DNA of 6,637 nt, taken from the NCBI GenBank assembly GCA_020201485.1, contig JAIVGT010000240.1, positions 1-6,637 of the forward strand, read 5' to 3'. The notes beneath the pieces are model-generated. The model saw only the letters and a program-made list of their open reading frames with translations. It was not told the origin of the DNA and did no database searches. Positions 1-5,682 of the stretch are shown here, piece after piece (within the stretch, counting starts at the first letter, position 1; each line of letters begins with the position of its first letter). Source of the stretch: Halobacteriales archaeon (GTDB lineage: Archaea > Thermoplasmatota > SW-10-69-26 > JACQPN01 > JAIVGT01). The translations under genes were made by a program, and so were the position numbers.

Positions 1-16
1 GGCCACGAAGGAGGCG

Positions 17-1375
17 ATGGACAAGCTCCGCGCCGTGCTCGACTACATCCCGGAGGAAGCCGCGCGCCGGCTGCCCGGGGACGACCAGGACGACTACGAC
101 GCCCTGACGCGCCGCTTGTCCCGCACCGTGGCCGTGAAGAGCACCGTGCGCCGCCGCGTCATCGTGGAAGCGCCGGAATCCTTCGACGCCGAGGACGAGC
201 CCGTCCAGGCCCCGATGTGGGAGCCGCCCGCGGACGAGGTCGTGGAGGAGCCCATCGCGCCCCCGCCGCCCGACATCCTCACGGCGAGCGAGCCGGCGCA
301 CGCGGAGCAGGAGCCGGCGCGCAGCGAGCCGGAGTGGATCCCTTCGAGCCACGAGGCCGTCACCGTCGTCGAGGCGGTGGGCGGGCCGGAGCTGGACGAG
401 ACGAGCGTCGAGGACCGCGTGGCCGGCGACGAGCAGCAGGAGCTGGGCAGCGAGGACTTCTTCGACGTCACGGGCAAGCCCAGCAACATGGACGTGCAGC
501 CCGTCGAGCCGGACGTGAACCTCAACGAGCGCGAATGGCGCAGCTTGGAGCCGGGCCCGGAGACGGAGCCGGCCACGGAGACCTTCGCCGAGCCGGAGCC
601 CGAGCCCGCGCCAGCCGCGGCCGAGGAGGAGGCCTTCGAGCAGGTGGAGCTCCCGCCCGAGCCGCGCACCGAGGTCGCTGCCGCAGAAGGCGAGCTGCAC
701 CCGGAAGCGGCGACGGAGTTCGAGGTCGAGGAGGTGGAGGAGGAGGGCTCCCCCGCCACGAGCGAGTTCGAGGTCGTCGAGGAGGAGGCCGTGGTCGAGG
801 AGGGCGAGGAGCCCGCCTACCAGGTCAACGACTTCACCCTCTACGTGCGCGAGACGCGCCGCGGCGGCAAGCCGAAGCCGAGCTACTTCTTCAGCGCCGA
901 GCCCGTGCCGGACGCCAAGCCCGCCGGGCTGCCGGACGGGTACGAGGTCCTGCTCAACGAGAACACGGGCGTGCCCGTGGTGCGCAAGAGCAGCGCGCGC
1001 ATCCTGCCCGTGCGCGACATCGAGGGCCTGGGCCCGGTCATGGCGGAGCGCCTGGAGAAGGCGGGCATCCGCACGACGCGCGACCTGCTCCACATCGACC
1101 CGCGCGAGGTGAGCGGCGCGACCGGCATCAGCGAGCGCCTGCTGGCGAACTACCGCGCCATGGCCGATTTGCTGCAGGTGGCCACCGTGCAGCCGGACCA
1201 GGCGAGCGCCATGGTGTACGCCGGCGTGCGCAACGTGCAAGGCCTCATCGATGCGACGCCAAGCGACCTGGCGAAGGGCATGCACCAGGCCGCGACCGAC
1301 TTCCAGCTCCACCTGCGCGGCAAGATCACCGCGCCGAAGGTCAAGGGCTGGCAGGAGAAGGCGAAGAAGCTGTAG
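17..1375 (+). CDS. Acidic low-complexity protein with C-terminal helix-hairpin-helix module
   Basis: Reads as 452 residues from the first ATG. The frame stays open to the left edge (codons from base 2), and the GGAGG before this ATG is only 2 bases away, too close for a normal ribosome site, so the true start may be outside the window. Residues 1-55 look helical and charged. About 55-265 are a Glu/Pro/Ala-rich, very acidic, probably disordered stretch. About 268-324 form a compact domain with FFS (291-293), GYEV (308-311) and TGVPVVRK (317-324), a pattern I recall from archaeal HhH proteins of unknown role. About 330-440 hold helix-hairpin-helix repeats (DIEGLGP at 334-340, then a second helical unit), as in DUF4332/HhH_5-type modules, which usually contact DNA or protein. 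The tail is Lys-rich. GC at third codon positions is very high. DNA or chromatin association is inferred; the actual role is unknown. Confidence 0.85.
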   Translation: MDKLRAVLDYIPEEAARRLPGDDQDDYDALTRRLSRTVAVKSTVRRRVIVEAPESFDAEDEPVQAPMWEPPADEVVEEPIAPPPPDILTASEPAHAEQEPARSEPEWIPSSHEAVTVVEAVGGPELDETSVEDRVAGDEQQELGSEDFFDVTGKPSNMDVQPVEPDVNLNEREWRSLEPGPETEPATETFAEPEPEPAPAAAEEEAFEQVELPPEPRTEVAAAEGELHPEAATEFEVEEVEEEGSPATSEFEVVEEEAVVEEGEEPAYQVNDFTLYVRETRRGGKPKPSYFFSAEPVPDAKPAGLPDGYEVLLNENTGVPVVRKSSARILPVRDIEGLGPVMAERLEKAGIRTTRDLLHIDPREVSGATGISERLLANYRAMADLLQVATVQPDQASAMVYAGVRNVQGLIDATPSDLAKGMHQAATDFQLHLRGKITAPKVKGWQEKAKKL

Positions 1376-1507
1376 TCAACGATTGCGCGGCCGGCCGAAG
1401 ATATCGACGTCCCCGACACTGTCCAACATGGCCTGGAGCCGCTTCCCCTCCTCCTCGATTTCCCTGCGGAGCTTAGGGCTCATGCTCGCCATCACGCTCC
1501 CCGTCAT
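1376..1507 (-). CDS. 43-residue charged microprotein
   Basis: A short ORF, ATG at 1507-1505 and TGA at 1378-1376, encoding 43 residues. It begins MTGSVMASMSPKLRREIEEE and ends GRPRNR. Support comes from its strongly G/C-ending codons like the neighbours, from lying only 10 bases after the stop of the upstream minus-strand gene, and from filling exactly the space up to the convergent gene: its stop touches that gene's TAG with no spacer. Met6, preceded 4 bases upstream by GGGGAG, or Met9 could be the real start. The centre (about residues 10-30) should form a charged amphipathic helix; there is no membrane segment or cysteine. I do not recognise the family. It could be a small partner of the membrane protein encoded just upstream. 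Confidence 0.55.
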   Translation of the reverse strand: MTGSVMASMSPKLRREIEEEGKRLQAMLDSVGDVDIFGRPRNR

Positions 1508-1517
1508 CCCGAGCCCA

Positions 1518-1809
1518 TCAACCTTTGCCGGTCGGTTCGAGGGCTTGCGGGCCCGCCCGGCGATGGCGCTCCGCCACGCGGCTCAACGCGACGACCTGCG
1601 TCGTGCCGATGATGAAGCCGAGCACCGCGACCCCGCCGAAGGCCACCGAGGCGCACGGCGAAGCGATCCCTCCGAGCACAGCGCTCCCCGACAGCGTCAT
1701 CGCGAGGGCCAAGGACGCGAGGTGAAGCTGGGCCTGGAGCTCCGCTTGCCGGGAGGTTCGCGTCGTAGCCGAGCCGGATGCGCTCGACGCGGATGCTCGT
1801 CGCGTCCAC
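1518..1809 (-). pseudogene. Small two-helix membrane protein gene with an apparent +1 frameshift
   Basis: Two adjacent reading frames each look coding but only when joined. The first begins at a GTG at 1809 and reads (V/M)DATSIRVERIRLGYDANL; all 19 codons end in G or C. The second, shifted by one base, starts near 1753 (QAELQAQLHL...) and runs to TGA at 1520-1518, with 67 of 77 codons ending in G or C, and has no start codon of its own before the first hydrophobic helix. Removing one base from the GGG at 1751-1753 joins them into a 96-residue protein with two membrane helices (about 29-49 and 53-76) and basic ends, a hairpin with both termini inside. The 292-base span equals 97 codons plus one base. 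A sequencing or assembly error is the simplest cause; true decay or programmed frameshifting are alternatives. Family not recognised. Confidence 0.6.
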
Positions 1810-1891
1810 GAAGGCGCATGCGTGCCTCCGGGATGGCGGTATGCGCGGGGGTGGAACGAACGTACGCCGCGGGAACGAGGCGCCGCCGAAC

Positions 1892-2509
1892 CTACTTCTT
1901 CCCCGCGTTCGCGAACACGCTCGGCAGGTGCACGACGTACACGCCGTCGCGGCGCACGACCACGGGGCTCTTGTCCAGGAGCTGCTCGACGTCGATGTCG
2001 TAATTGCCCGGCTCCTGCACGACCACGACCTCCGGCTTCGCCTCCCGGGGCTCCTTGATGTGCGCCATGGGGTGCGCGACCGGCGCGGGCTTCGCCTTCG
2101 CGGGCGCGGCCTTGCGCTGCTGCTCCGCGGCCTTGAACTCCTCGATGTGCTTCTGCTCCGTGGGGTGCGGGTGGTGCGGCTCCGAGGCCGGAGCCTTCGC
2201 CGGCAGGACCGCGCCCGCCTCGTGCGCGCGCAGCTTGTTCGCGTCCACCTGGAGCCAGGCCTTGCGCGCCTCCATGCCCCAGATGGCGTCGTCGTAATCG
2301 GGCCGCGCCGGGCCCTCGTGCTGCTGCACGAGCTCCTGCAGGATGCTCCGGATGTCCGTGTTCGCCTGCTTCATCAGCGCCTCGCGCTCCTCCTTGCGGA
2401 GCGCCACCTGCGTATAGAAGAAGCGTGTGCCGCCGCACGAGCAGCCCTTGAGCAGCTCCGCGCTGCCGTCGGGGAAGCTCGCGCCGCACTGCAGGCATTG
2501 ATGGGCCAT
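1892..2509 (-). CDS. oapC: Zn-ribbon origin-associated protein OapC
   Basis: 205 residues. The N-terminus is a zinc ribbon: HQCLQCG with C5 and C8, then FPDGS, then GCSCGG with C23 and C25. This matches the haloarchaeal OapC pattern that I recall, although the second knuckle there is usually CxxC and here is CxC. Residues 35-65 are helical and charged; 95-158 are a Lys/Ala/Pro-rich linker with a His cluster (111-115). The C-terminal block, about 160-200 (VVVVQEPGNYDIDVEQLL ... VYVVHLPSVF), is the second conserved part of the family. The molecular function is not established; in haloarchaea the gene sits with oapA and oapB beside an orc1/oriC locus. Here it is separated from oapB by an inserted cassette. 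Only a distant GGTGA (2532-2528, 18 bases off) precedes the ATG, so translation may be leaderless or coupled. Confidence 0.88.
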   Translation of the reverse strand: MAHQCLQCGASFPDGSAELLKGCSCGGTRFFYTQVALRKEEREALMKQANTDIRSILQELVQQHEGPARPDYDDAIWGMEARKAWLQVDANKLRAHEAGAVLPAKAPASEPHHPHPTEQKHIEEFKAAEQQRKAAPAKAKPAPVAHPMAHIKEPREAKPEVVVVQEPGNYDIDVEQLLDKSPVVVRRDGVYVVHLPSVFANAGKK

Positions 2510-2598
2510 CGGCTCGCTCAGCGGGATTCACCATCTTGAGCGCATCGGTTTGAGCGTTTTCGGGAAGCGGCCGCGAGATGGATCGAGCAGGCCCGGGA

Positions 2599-3132
2599 CT
2601 ACGGTCGCAGACCCCAACGGGCCAGCCGTGCCACCAGGGCGATGGGGGCGAGGGTCATGAGGAGGGGCAAGTCCGGCACGGGTGCTCGCTGGTGGATCTC
2701 CAGGGGCCATGCCGCCAAGGCTGTCGCCTGTTTGGGGAGCGCCTTCCATCCTCCGTCTTGGCTGCACGCGTCGAACTGTTCCCCGTCGAAGGCCCTCCCC
2801 AGCGCGTAATGACCCTCGAAGGATGATGGGAGATGGACGACGAACGGAAACGCGACGGTCTCGTTCCTCGATACCATGGCTGGGCCAGAGATTCCCGTCT
2901 CCCAGATGGATTCATCGAGGAACTTTGGCCCTGGAGGGTCGGCCGGGGCGAGGAACACGTACCAAGTGAGATCGCGCAGCGGCTCTCGCGACGAGATGGA
3001 GATGTTTCCCGCAAAAGGGACTGCCGGGTCTGCCTCGAAGCTCAGCTTGTCGAACCCTGCCTCGTATCCCGTCGCACAACTGGGCGTACTCACAAGGCCG
3101 ACGAGCAGGATGGACGTTACCATCAGAGACAT
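2599..3132 (-). CDS. Exported protein with C-terminal sorting-like or membrane anchor
   Basis: 177 residues from the ATG at 3132. A longer frame exists to 3219 but would overlap the preceding gene. The chosen start follows that gene's TAG by one base and opens directly on a signal-like sequence MSLMVTSILLVGLVS. Cleavage is likely near residues 18-22; C19 does not sit in a good lipobox. The body (25-145) looks like a single beta-rich domain with C123 the only other cysteine. Residues 151-156 (PVPDLP) precede a hydrophobic helix (157-169) and a short Arg-rich tail ending at 177. This order resembles PEF-CTERM/PGF-CTERM signals handled by archaeosortases, but a plain membrane anchor is equally possible. 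The family is not recognised. The tight junction with the 368-residue gene suggests the two exported proteins work together at the cell surface. Confidence 0.72.
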   Translation of the reverse strand: MSLMVTSILLVGLVSTPSCATGYEAGFDKLSFEADPAVPFAGNISISSREPLRDLTWYVFLAPADPPGPKFLDESIWETGISGPAMVSRNETVAFPFVVHLPSSFEGHYALGRAFDGEQFDACSQDGGWKALPKQATALAAWPLEIHQRAPVPDLPLLMTLAPIALVARLARWGLRP

Positions 3133-3133
3133 T

Positions 3134-4240
3134 CTATGCGGTCCCGATTGATGTCTTCCGATCCGCGTTTGCCGCATCCTGTGCTTTGGCGGAGCCGTCG
3201 ACAGTGTACGATTGCCCAATCGTCACCGGCGTCCAGATTGAGGCTGCATTCCCCCACCAAGTCCCTTGATGCCAAAGCACCTGCGTGTACTTAGAAGACG
3301 CCCCCGCATTGACGACGCTGCAGTGTTCATGTCCCGTCCCCCCCGACTTGTTGCAGGTGATGCCATAGGGCAGAAGATTCTGCTCGAAATTTCCTTTCCA
3401 CAGCTTGAAGGTCGCCCAAGTCATCGCTTCTGTTCCCGATGCAACTCCAATATACGAGTCGATTGCGTCGTGGTAAACGATGAGTTCTGCCTGCGTGCAG
3501 TTGTTGACGATGCGATTCGAGATGACGTGATTGTAAGCCTTGGCGGTGTACGACGCGCCGTGGCTGTAGAGGTTGAGCTCAGGGAGGTTCACGGTTTCGC
3601 ACGCCTGAGTCCCGGCACCCCCGTATGGCGAGACGGCGAAGCTTAGGTATGCGCCGCGTTCCCATTGAACAGGAACGCTCGCGAGTTGGTTTCCAAAGCC
3701 GACCCAGCGCGGCGAGTCGCCCGGTGCGAAGCCAACCCGAACGGTAGTGATTCTCTGCGTGACGCCTTTGTCGTCAAGTGAACGCAATGTCCAGACTGGA
3801 AGGTGGGAAATCGCGTTTCCCTCCTCGGCGACAAGATTTCCCGGCAGACGCAGCAGAGCGGGAAGCACCCCGCCTTGATTGTCGAGTGACAGGGTGAGCC
3901 TGATAAGCCGATTCTCGGAGGCTGGCGATGCGAGCACGTTAAGGAATGCGTAATTGATTTCTGCACGGATTTGGAAGGTCACGAGTGCGCCGTCCATCCC
4001 TTTCTGCGATGTCCACGCGATGCGCGTCGGTTCTGCAGAGGACAGCGTGAGTGGCATCTTTTCCCACATTCCCCCATCGACGCTGGTTTCAAGATGCACA
4101 CGTGCGCTGCCGGCACCGTCTGCTGTCTTGACGGAGACAGTATCGCCGGCCACGGCAAGTACCATACCGACAGCCGACTGAATAGGCGCATCTGCACTCA
4201 CAATAGGGAATGCGACTATCAATATGGCAGGGACGAGCAA
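3134..4240 (-). CDS. Secreted beta-rich protein of unknown family
   Basis: 368 residues if translation starts at the TTG at 4240. No ATG or GTG lies between this codon and the in-frame TAG upstream, and a GGTGAG about 19 bases before is too far for a normal ribosome site, so the start is uncertain; the in-frame codons just upstream would add an Arg-containing n-region to the signal peptide. Residues 1-17 are a clear hydrophobic export signal ending near VSADA. Residues 25-120 look like an immunoglobulin-type beta sandwich. The C-terminal half (200-345) is rich in Tyr, Trp, Asn and Gly and carries four cysteines (214, 248, 296, 307) that could form two disulfides. There is no C-terminal membrane helix. 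Codon use is more AT-rich than in the flanking oap genes. No family recognised; a surface or secreted adhesive or binding role is only a guess. Confidence 0.75.
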   Translation of the reverse strand: MLVPAILIVAFPIVSADAPIQSAVGMVLAVAGDTVSVKTADGAGSARVHLETSVDGGMWEKMPLTLSSAEPTRIAWTSQKGMDGALVTFQIRAEINYAFLNVLASPASENRLIRLTLSLDNQGGVLPALLRLPGNLVAEEGNAISHLPVWTLRSLDDKGVTQRITTVRVGFAPGDSPRWVGFGNQLASVPVQWERGAYLSFAVSPYGGAGTQACETVNLPELNLYSHGASYTAKAYNHVISNRIVNNCTQAELIVYHDAIDSYIGVASGTEAMTWATFKLWKGNFEQNLLPYGITCNKSGGTGHEHCSVVNAGASSKYTQVLWHQGTWWGNAASIWTPVTIGQSYTVDGSAKAQDAANADRKTSIGTA

Positions 4241-4341
4241 GACGTTGCGGGCCGTTATCTCACCCGAGGCGAGCCAGGGCTCTCGCGCGAATAAGACCTA
4301 TGGTCAATTCATGGAATCGGAAAAATGGCCGACGCGTGGGG

Positions 4342-4743
4342 CTACCGCGAAACCCGCTTCTTCCGCTCGCCGCCCAGGATCATGGCCTGGATGCTGCTCC
4401 CATCTTTGCGGATGGTCTTCAGCCGGTCCGCGGGCCCGACGACCGTCATGCTCGCACGTGAGGAGCCTTGCCCGGCCGCCTTCTTGAAGCGGCCGAAGAT
4501 GTCGCGCGGCGCGTCGTCCTTGTAGCTCTCCATCTCGATGCCGATGAACGCGTCCGGGTCGATCTCCACCATCGTGCGCTCGATGAGGCTCGCCTCCTCC
4601 CTCGCGTCCAGCCCGACTTCGAGCACGAGGATCTTGTCCTGCTTCACCTCGTCCAGGATGTAGCTGACCTTCTCCTTCGAGCTCATGGCGCTCAGCTTCT
4701 TCTTCGAGACCAGGCTGATGCTGACGTTCTCGGGCATGGGCAT
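4342..4743 (-). CDS. oapB: DUF2073 origin-associated protein OapB
   Basis: 133 residues. The start ATG (4743-4741) shares its A with the TGA of oapA (TGATG), a classic translational coupling arrangement. Met3 (4737) is an alternative start. The protein shows the DUF2073 pattern: a short N-terminal strand (NVSISLVS), a helical segment with KVSYILDEVK (25-34), the hydrophobic strand KILVLEVGLD (37-46), EASLIERTMVEIDPD (50-64) with the following FIGIE strand, and a conserved C-terminal part (98-125) with TVVGPADRLKTIRKDGSSIQ. No transmembrane segment. This family occurs almost only in archaea, paired with the Era-like GTPase; its biochemical role is unknown. The same frame is open through much of oapA upstream, but that is a high-GC artefact and not part of the protein. 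After its TAG the usual partner oapC does not follow. Confidence 0.9.
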   Translation of the reverse strand: MPMPENVSISLVSKKKLSAMSSKEKVSYILDEVKQDKILVLEVGLDAREEASLIERTMVEIDPDAFIGIEMESYKDDAPRDIFGRFKKAAGQGSSRASMTVVGPADRLKTIRKDGSSIQAMILGGERKKRVSR

Positions 4744-5384
4744 CACCGGAAGGTCTTGATCATCGTCTCGTACAGGGCGTCCATGTTGTACCCGGTGAGG
4801 GCGCTCATGGGCACGACCGGGTGCTGCGGGAAGGCGTTCTTCAGCGCGGCCGGGGAGGCGTTCGGCATGTCGATCTTGTTCGCGGCGATGATGACCGGCT
4901 TCTTCCGCGCCTCGAGGTTGCCGAGGATGGTCACGTTGACCTGCGTGAACGGGTCCTCGTTCGCGTCCATGACGAGGATGACGCCGTCCACGTCCTCCAG
5001 CCAGCGGATGGCCTCGATGACGCCTTCCGTGGCCTCCTTGGCCCGGCGGCGCGCCTCGTCCTCGTCCATGCCGTACACTTCCATGAACTCGTGGAAGTCG
5101 ATCTTCGTGGCGATGCCGGGCGTGTCCACGACGTCGAGCGTCAGGGAGCTGCCGTTCGCCTTCACCTCGACGTTCGCCTTCTTGCGCACGCGCCGCGTCT
5201 CGTGGGGCACCGGGCTGGCCGGGCCCATCACATCCCCGGCGAAGTCGCGCACCACGCGGTTGGCGAGCGTGGTCTTGCCGGCGTTCGGGGGACCGTAGAT
5301 GCCGATCTTGGCGTGCTCCTTCCCGAACATGCGGCGCAGCCACTTCGCGAACGTGCCCGATTTGAGAACAGCGACGAGGCCCAT
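4743..5384 (-). CDS. oapA: Era-like GTP-binding protein OapA
   Basis: 213 residues with a complete G domain: G1/Walker A GPPNAGKT (31-38), a G2 Thr in HETRRV (T63), G3 DTPG (87-90), G4 NKID (169-172) and G5 SAL (194-196). There is no KH domain, so it is shorter than bacterial Era and is the archaeal OapA type; blocks such as VPHETRR, EATEGV and DPFTQVN match the haloarchaeal protein as I remember it. It is a cytosolic P-loop GTPase of the TRAFAC class. Its target is not known, though the haloarchaeal gene neighbours orc1 and the replication origin. The start ATG at 5384 has a strong ribosome site (AAGGAGG, 9-base spacing) and a box A about 60 bases upstream. It is the first gene of the minus-strand operon and overlaps oapB by one base. 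Confidence 0.95.
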   Translation of the reverse strand: MGLVAVLKSGTFAKWLRRMFGKEHAKIGIYGPPNAGKTTLANRVVRDFAGDVMGPASPVPHETRRVRKKANVEVKANGSSLTLDVVDTPGIATKIDFHEFMEVYGMDEDEARRRAKEATEGVIEAIRWLEDVDGVILVMDANEDPFTQVNVTILGNLEARKKPVIIAANKIDMPNASPAALKNAFPQHPVVPMSALTGYNMDALYETMIKTFR

Positions 5385-5392
5385 GGCTTAGC

Positions 5393-5399
5393 CCTCCTT
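5393..5399 (-). promoter_or_regulatory. Ribosome binding site of oapA
   Basis: The minus strand reads AAGGAGG here, an excellent match to the archaeal anti-Shine-Dalgarno complement. The GGAGG core ends about 9 bases before the ATG at 5384 and fixes that start. Confidence 0.8.
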
Positions 5400-5402
5400 G
5401 TC

Positions 5403-5463
5403 CCGATGCATCCCGAGGCTGGCGAGGGCGGGCGCGCTTGATAAACCCCTTGAAATGCATCGG
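5403..5463. repeat. Perfect 9-base inverted repeat flanking the oapA box A
   Basis: CCGATGCAT at 5403-5411 is the exact reverse complement of ATGCATCGG at 5455-5463. Each arm also contains the self-complementary core ATGCAT. The arms are 43 bases apart and bracket the candidate box A at 5440-5446, one arm upstream and one around or after the expected transcription start. This placement suits an operator for a dimeric regulator binding two sites, but that role is inferred from position alone. Confidence 0.5.
5440..5446 (-). promoter_or_regulatory. Candidate box A (TATA) for the oapA operon
   Basis: The minus strand reads GTTTATC within an otherwise GC-rich spacer, with a purine stretch (CAAGGGG) just upstream where a BRE would lie. 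Transcription would begin about 25 bases further, near 5418, leaving a leader of about 35 bases that contains the AAGGAGG ribosome site. Confidence 0.5.
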
Positions 5464-5495
5464 CGCGCCAGGATAACCAGCCGGCGCTGGCGGCT

Positions 5496-5512
5496 CCGGG
5501 ACCGGTCCCCGG
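5496..5512. repeat. Near-perfect GC-rich palindrome in the divergent spacer
   Basis: GGGACCGGTCCC at 5498-5509 is a perfect 12-base palindrome. With one bulged base the symmetry extends to CCGG on both sides (5496-5512). A smaller hairpin, CCAGC-CGGC-GCTGG, lies just before it at 5477-5490. Between two divergent genes this could be a regulator site, but GC-rich palindromes also arise by chance in such DNA. Confidence 0.35.
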
Positions 5513-5594
5513 TGCAAGCACCTGACGAAGCTCCGCTGATGGGAATCTACTTCTCCGCCGCAGCGCACGCCCCCGACGCGAGCACCCCTTGCAG

Positions 5595-5608
5595 CGAAAC
5601 CTTTTCAT
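5595..5608 (+). promoter_or_regulatory. Candidate BRE plus box A for the exported protein at 5683
   Basis: CGAAA (5595-5599) followed by CTTTTCAT (5601-5608) is a plausible archaeal BRE/box A pair and the most AT-rich patch upstream of the gene. It would start transcription near 5630, giving a leader of about 50 bases. A partial Shine-Dalgarno, GGGAG at 5669-5673, lies 9 bases before the ATG. Confidence 0.4.
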
Positions 5609-5682
5609 GGGGAAGGCGGCTGCCCGCAGGTCGAGCCGCGGCCAGGGGAGAGGCTGCCTCGGCACCACGGGAGACTGAGGCA

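Larger units (their letters stand above)
2540..4330. other. Lower-GC inserted cassette between oapB and oapC
   Basis: This stretch separates two genes that are normally neighbours. Base composition differs visibly: hand counts of single 60-base rows give 48% GC at 3421-3480 and 60% at 3961-4020, against 73% at 2221-2280 (oapC) and 67% at 5041-5100 (oapA). Codons ending in A or T (for example ATA, AAA, ATT) are common inside and rare outside. It carries only two genes, both for predicted exported proteins. I found no transposase, integrase, tRNA or clear target-site duplication at the edges, so the exact ends are approximate and the mechanism of arrival is unknown. Confidence 0.6.

Noticed and set aside
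94..759. Minus-strand Ser-rich ORF of 221 residues
   Set aside because: Antisense shadow of the Glu/Pro/Ala-rich coding region; GAG/GCC repeats read backwards as Ser/Ala-rich sequence.
217..1476. Plus-strand Arg/Gly/Ala-rich ORF of 419 residues
   Set aside because: Off-frame shadow of the 452-residue HhH protein gene with no domain signal.
1251..2539. Plus-strand ORFs opposite oapC and the small membrane gene
   Set aside because: Compositionally Arg/Leu-rich shadows; the minus-strand frames show conserved motifs and coding third positions instead.
2841..3820. Scattered GGAAAC/GTTTCC words resembling part of archaeal origin recognition boxes
   Set aside because: Only the short core matches, they lie inside coding sequence with mixed orientation, and there is no orc1 gene or AT-rich unwinding region in the window, so an origin cannot be supported here.
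2520..4340. Possible target-site duplication at the cassette edges (CGGxAA...GGCCG on both sides)
   Set aside because: The match is short and interrupted, in GC-rich sequence where such similarity is expected by chance.
4744..5568. Open frame extending DUF2073 upstream to 408 residues
   Set aside because: It runs through the oapA gene in another frame, is Arg/Gly/Pro-rich with no family resemblance, and the TGATG overlap start explains the real gene.
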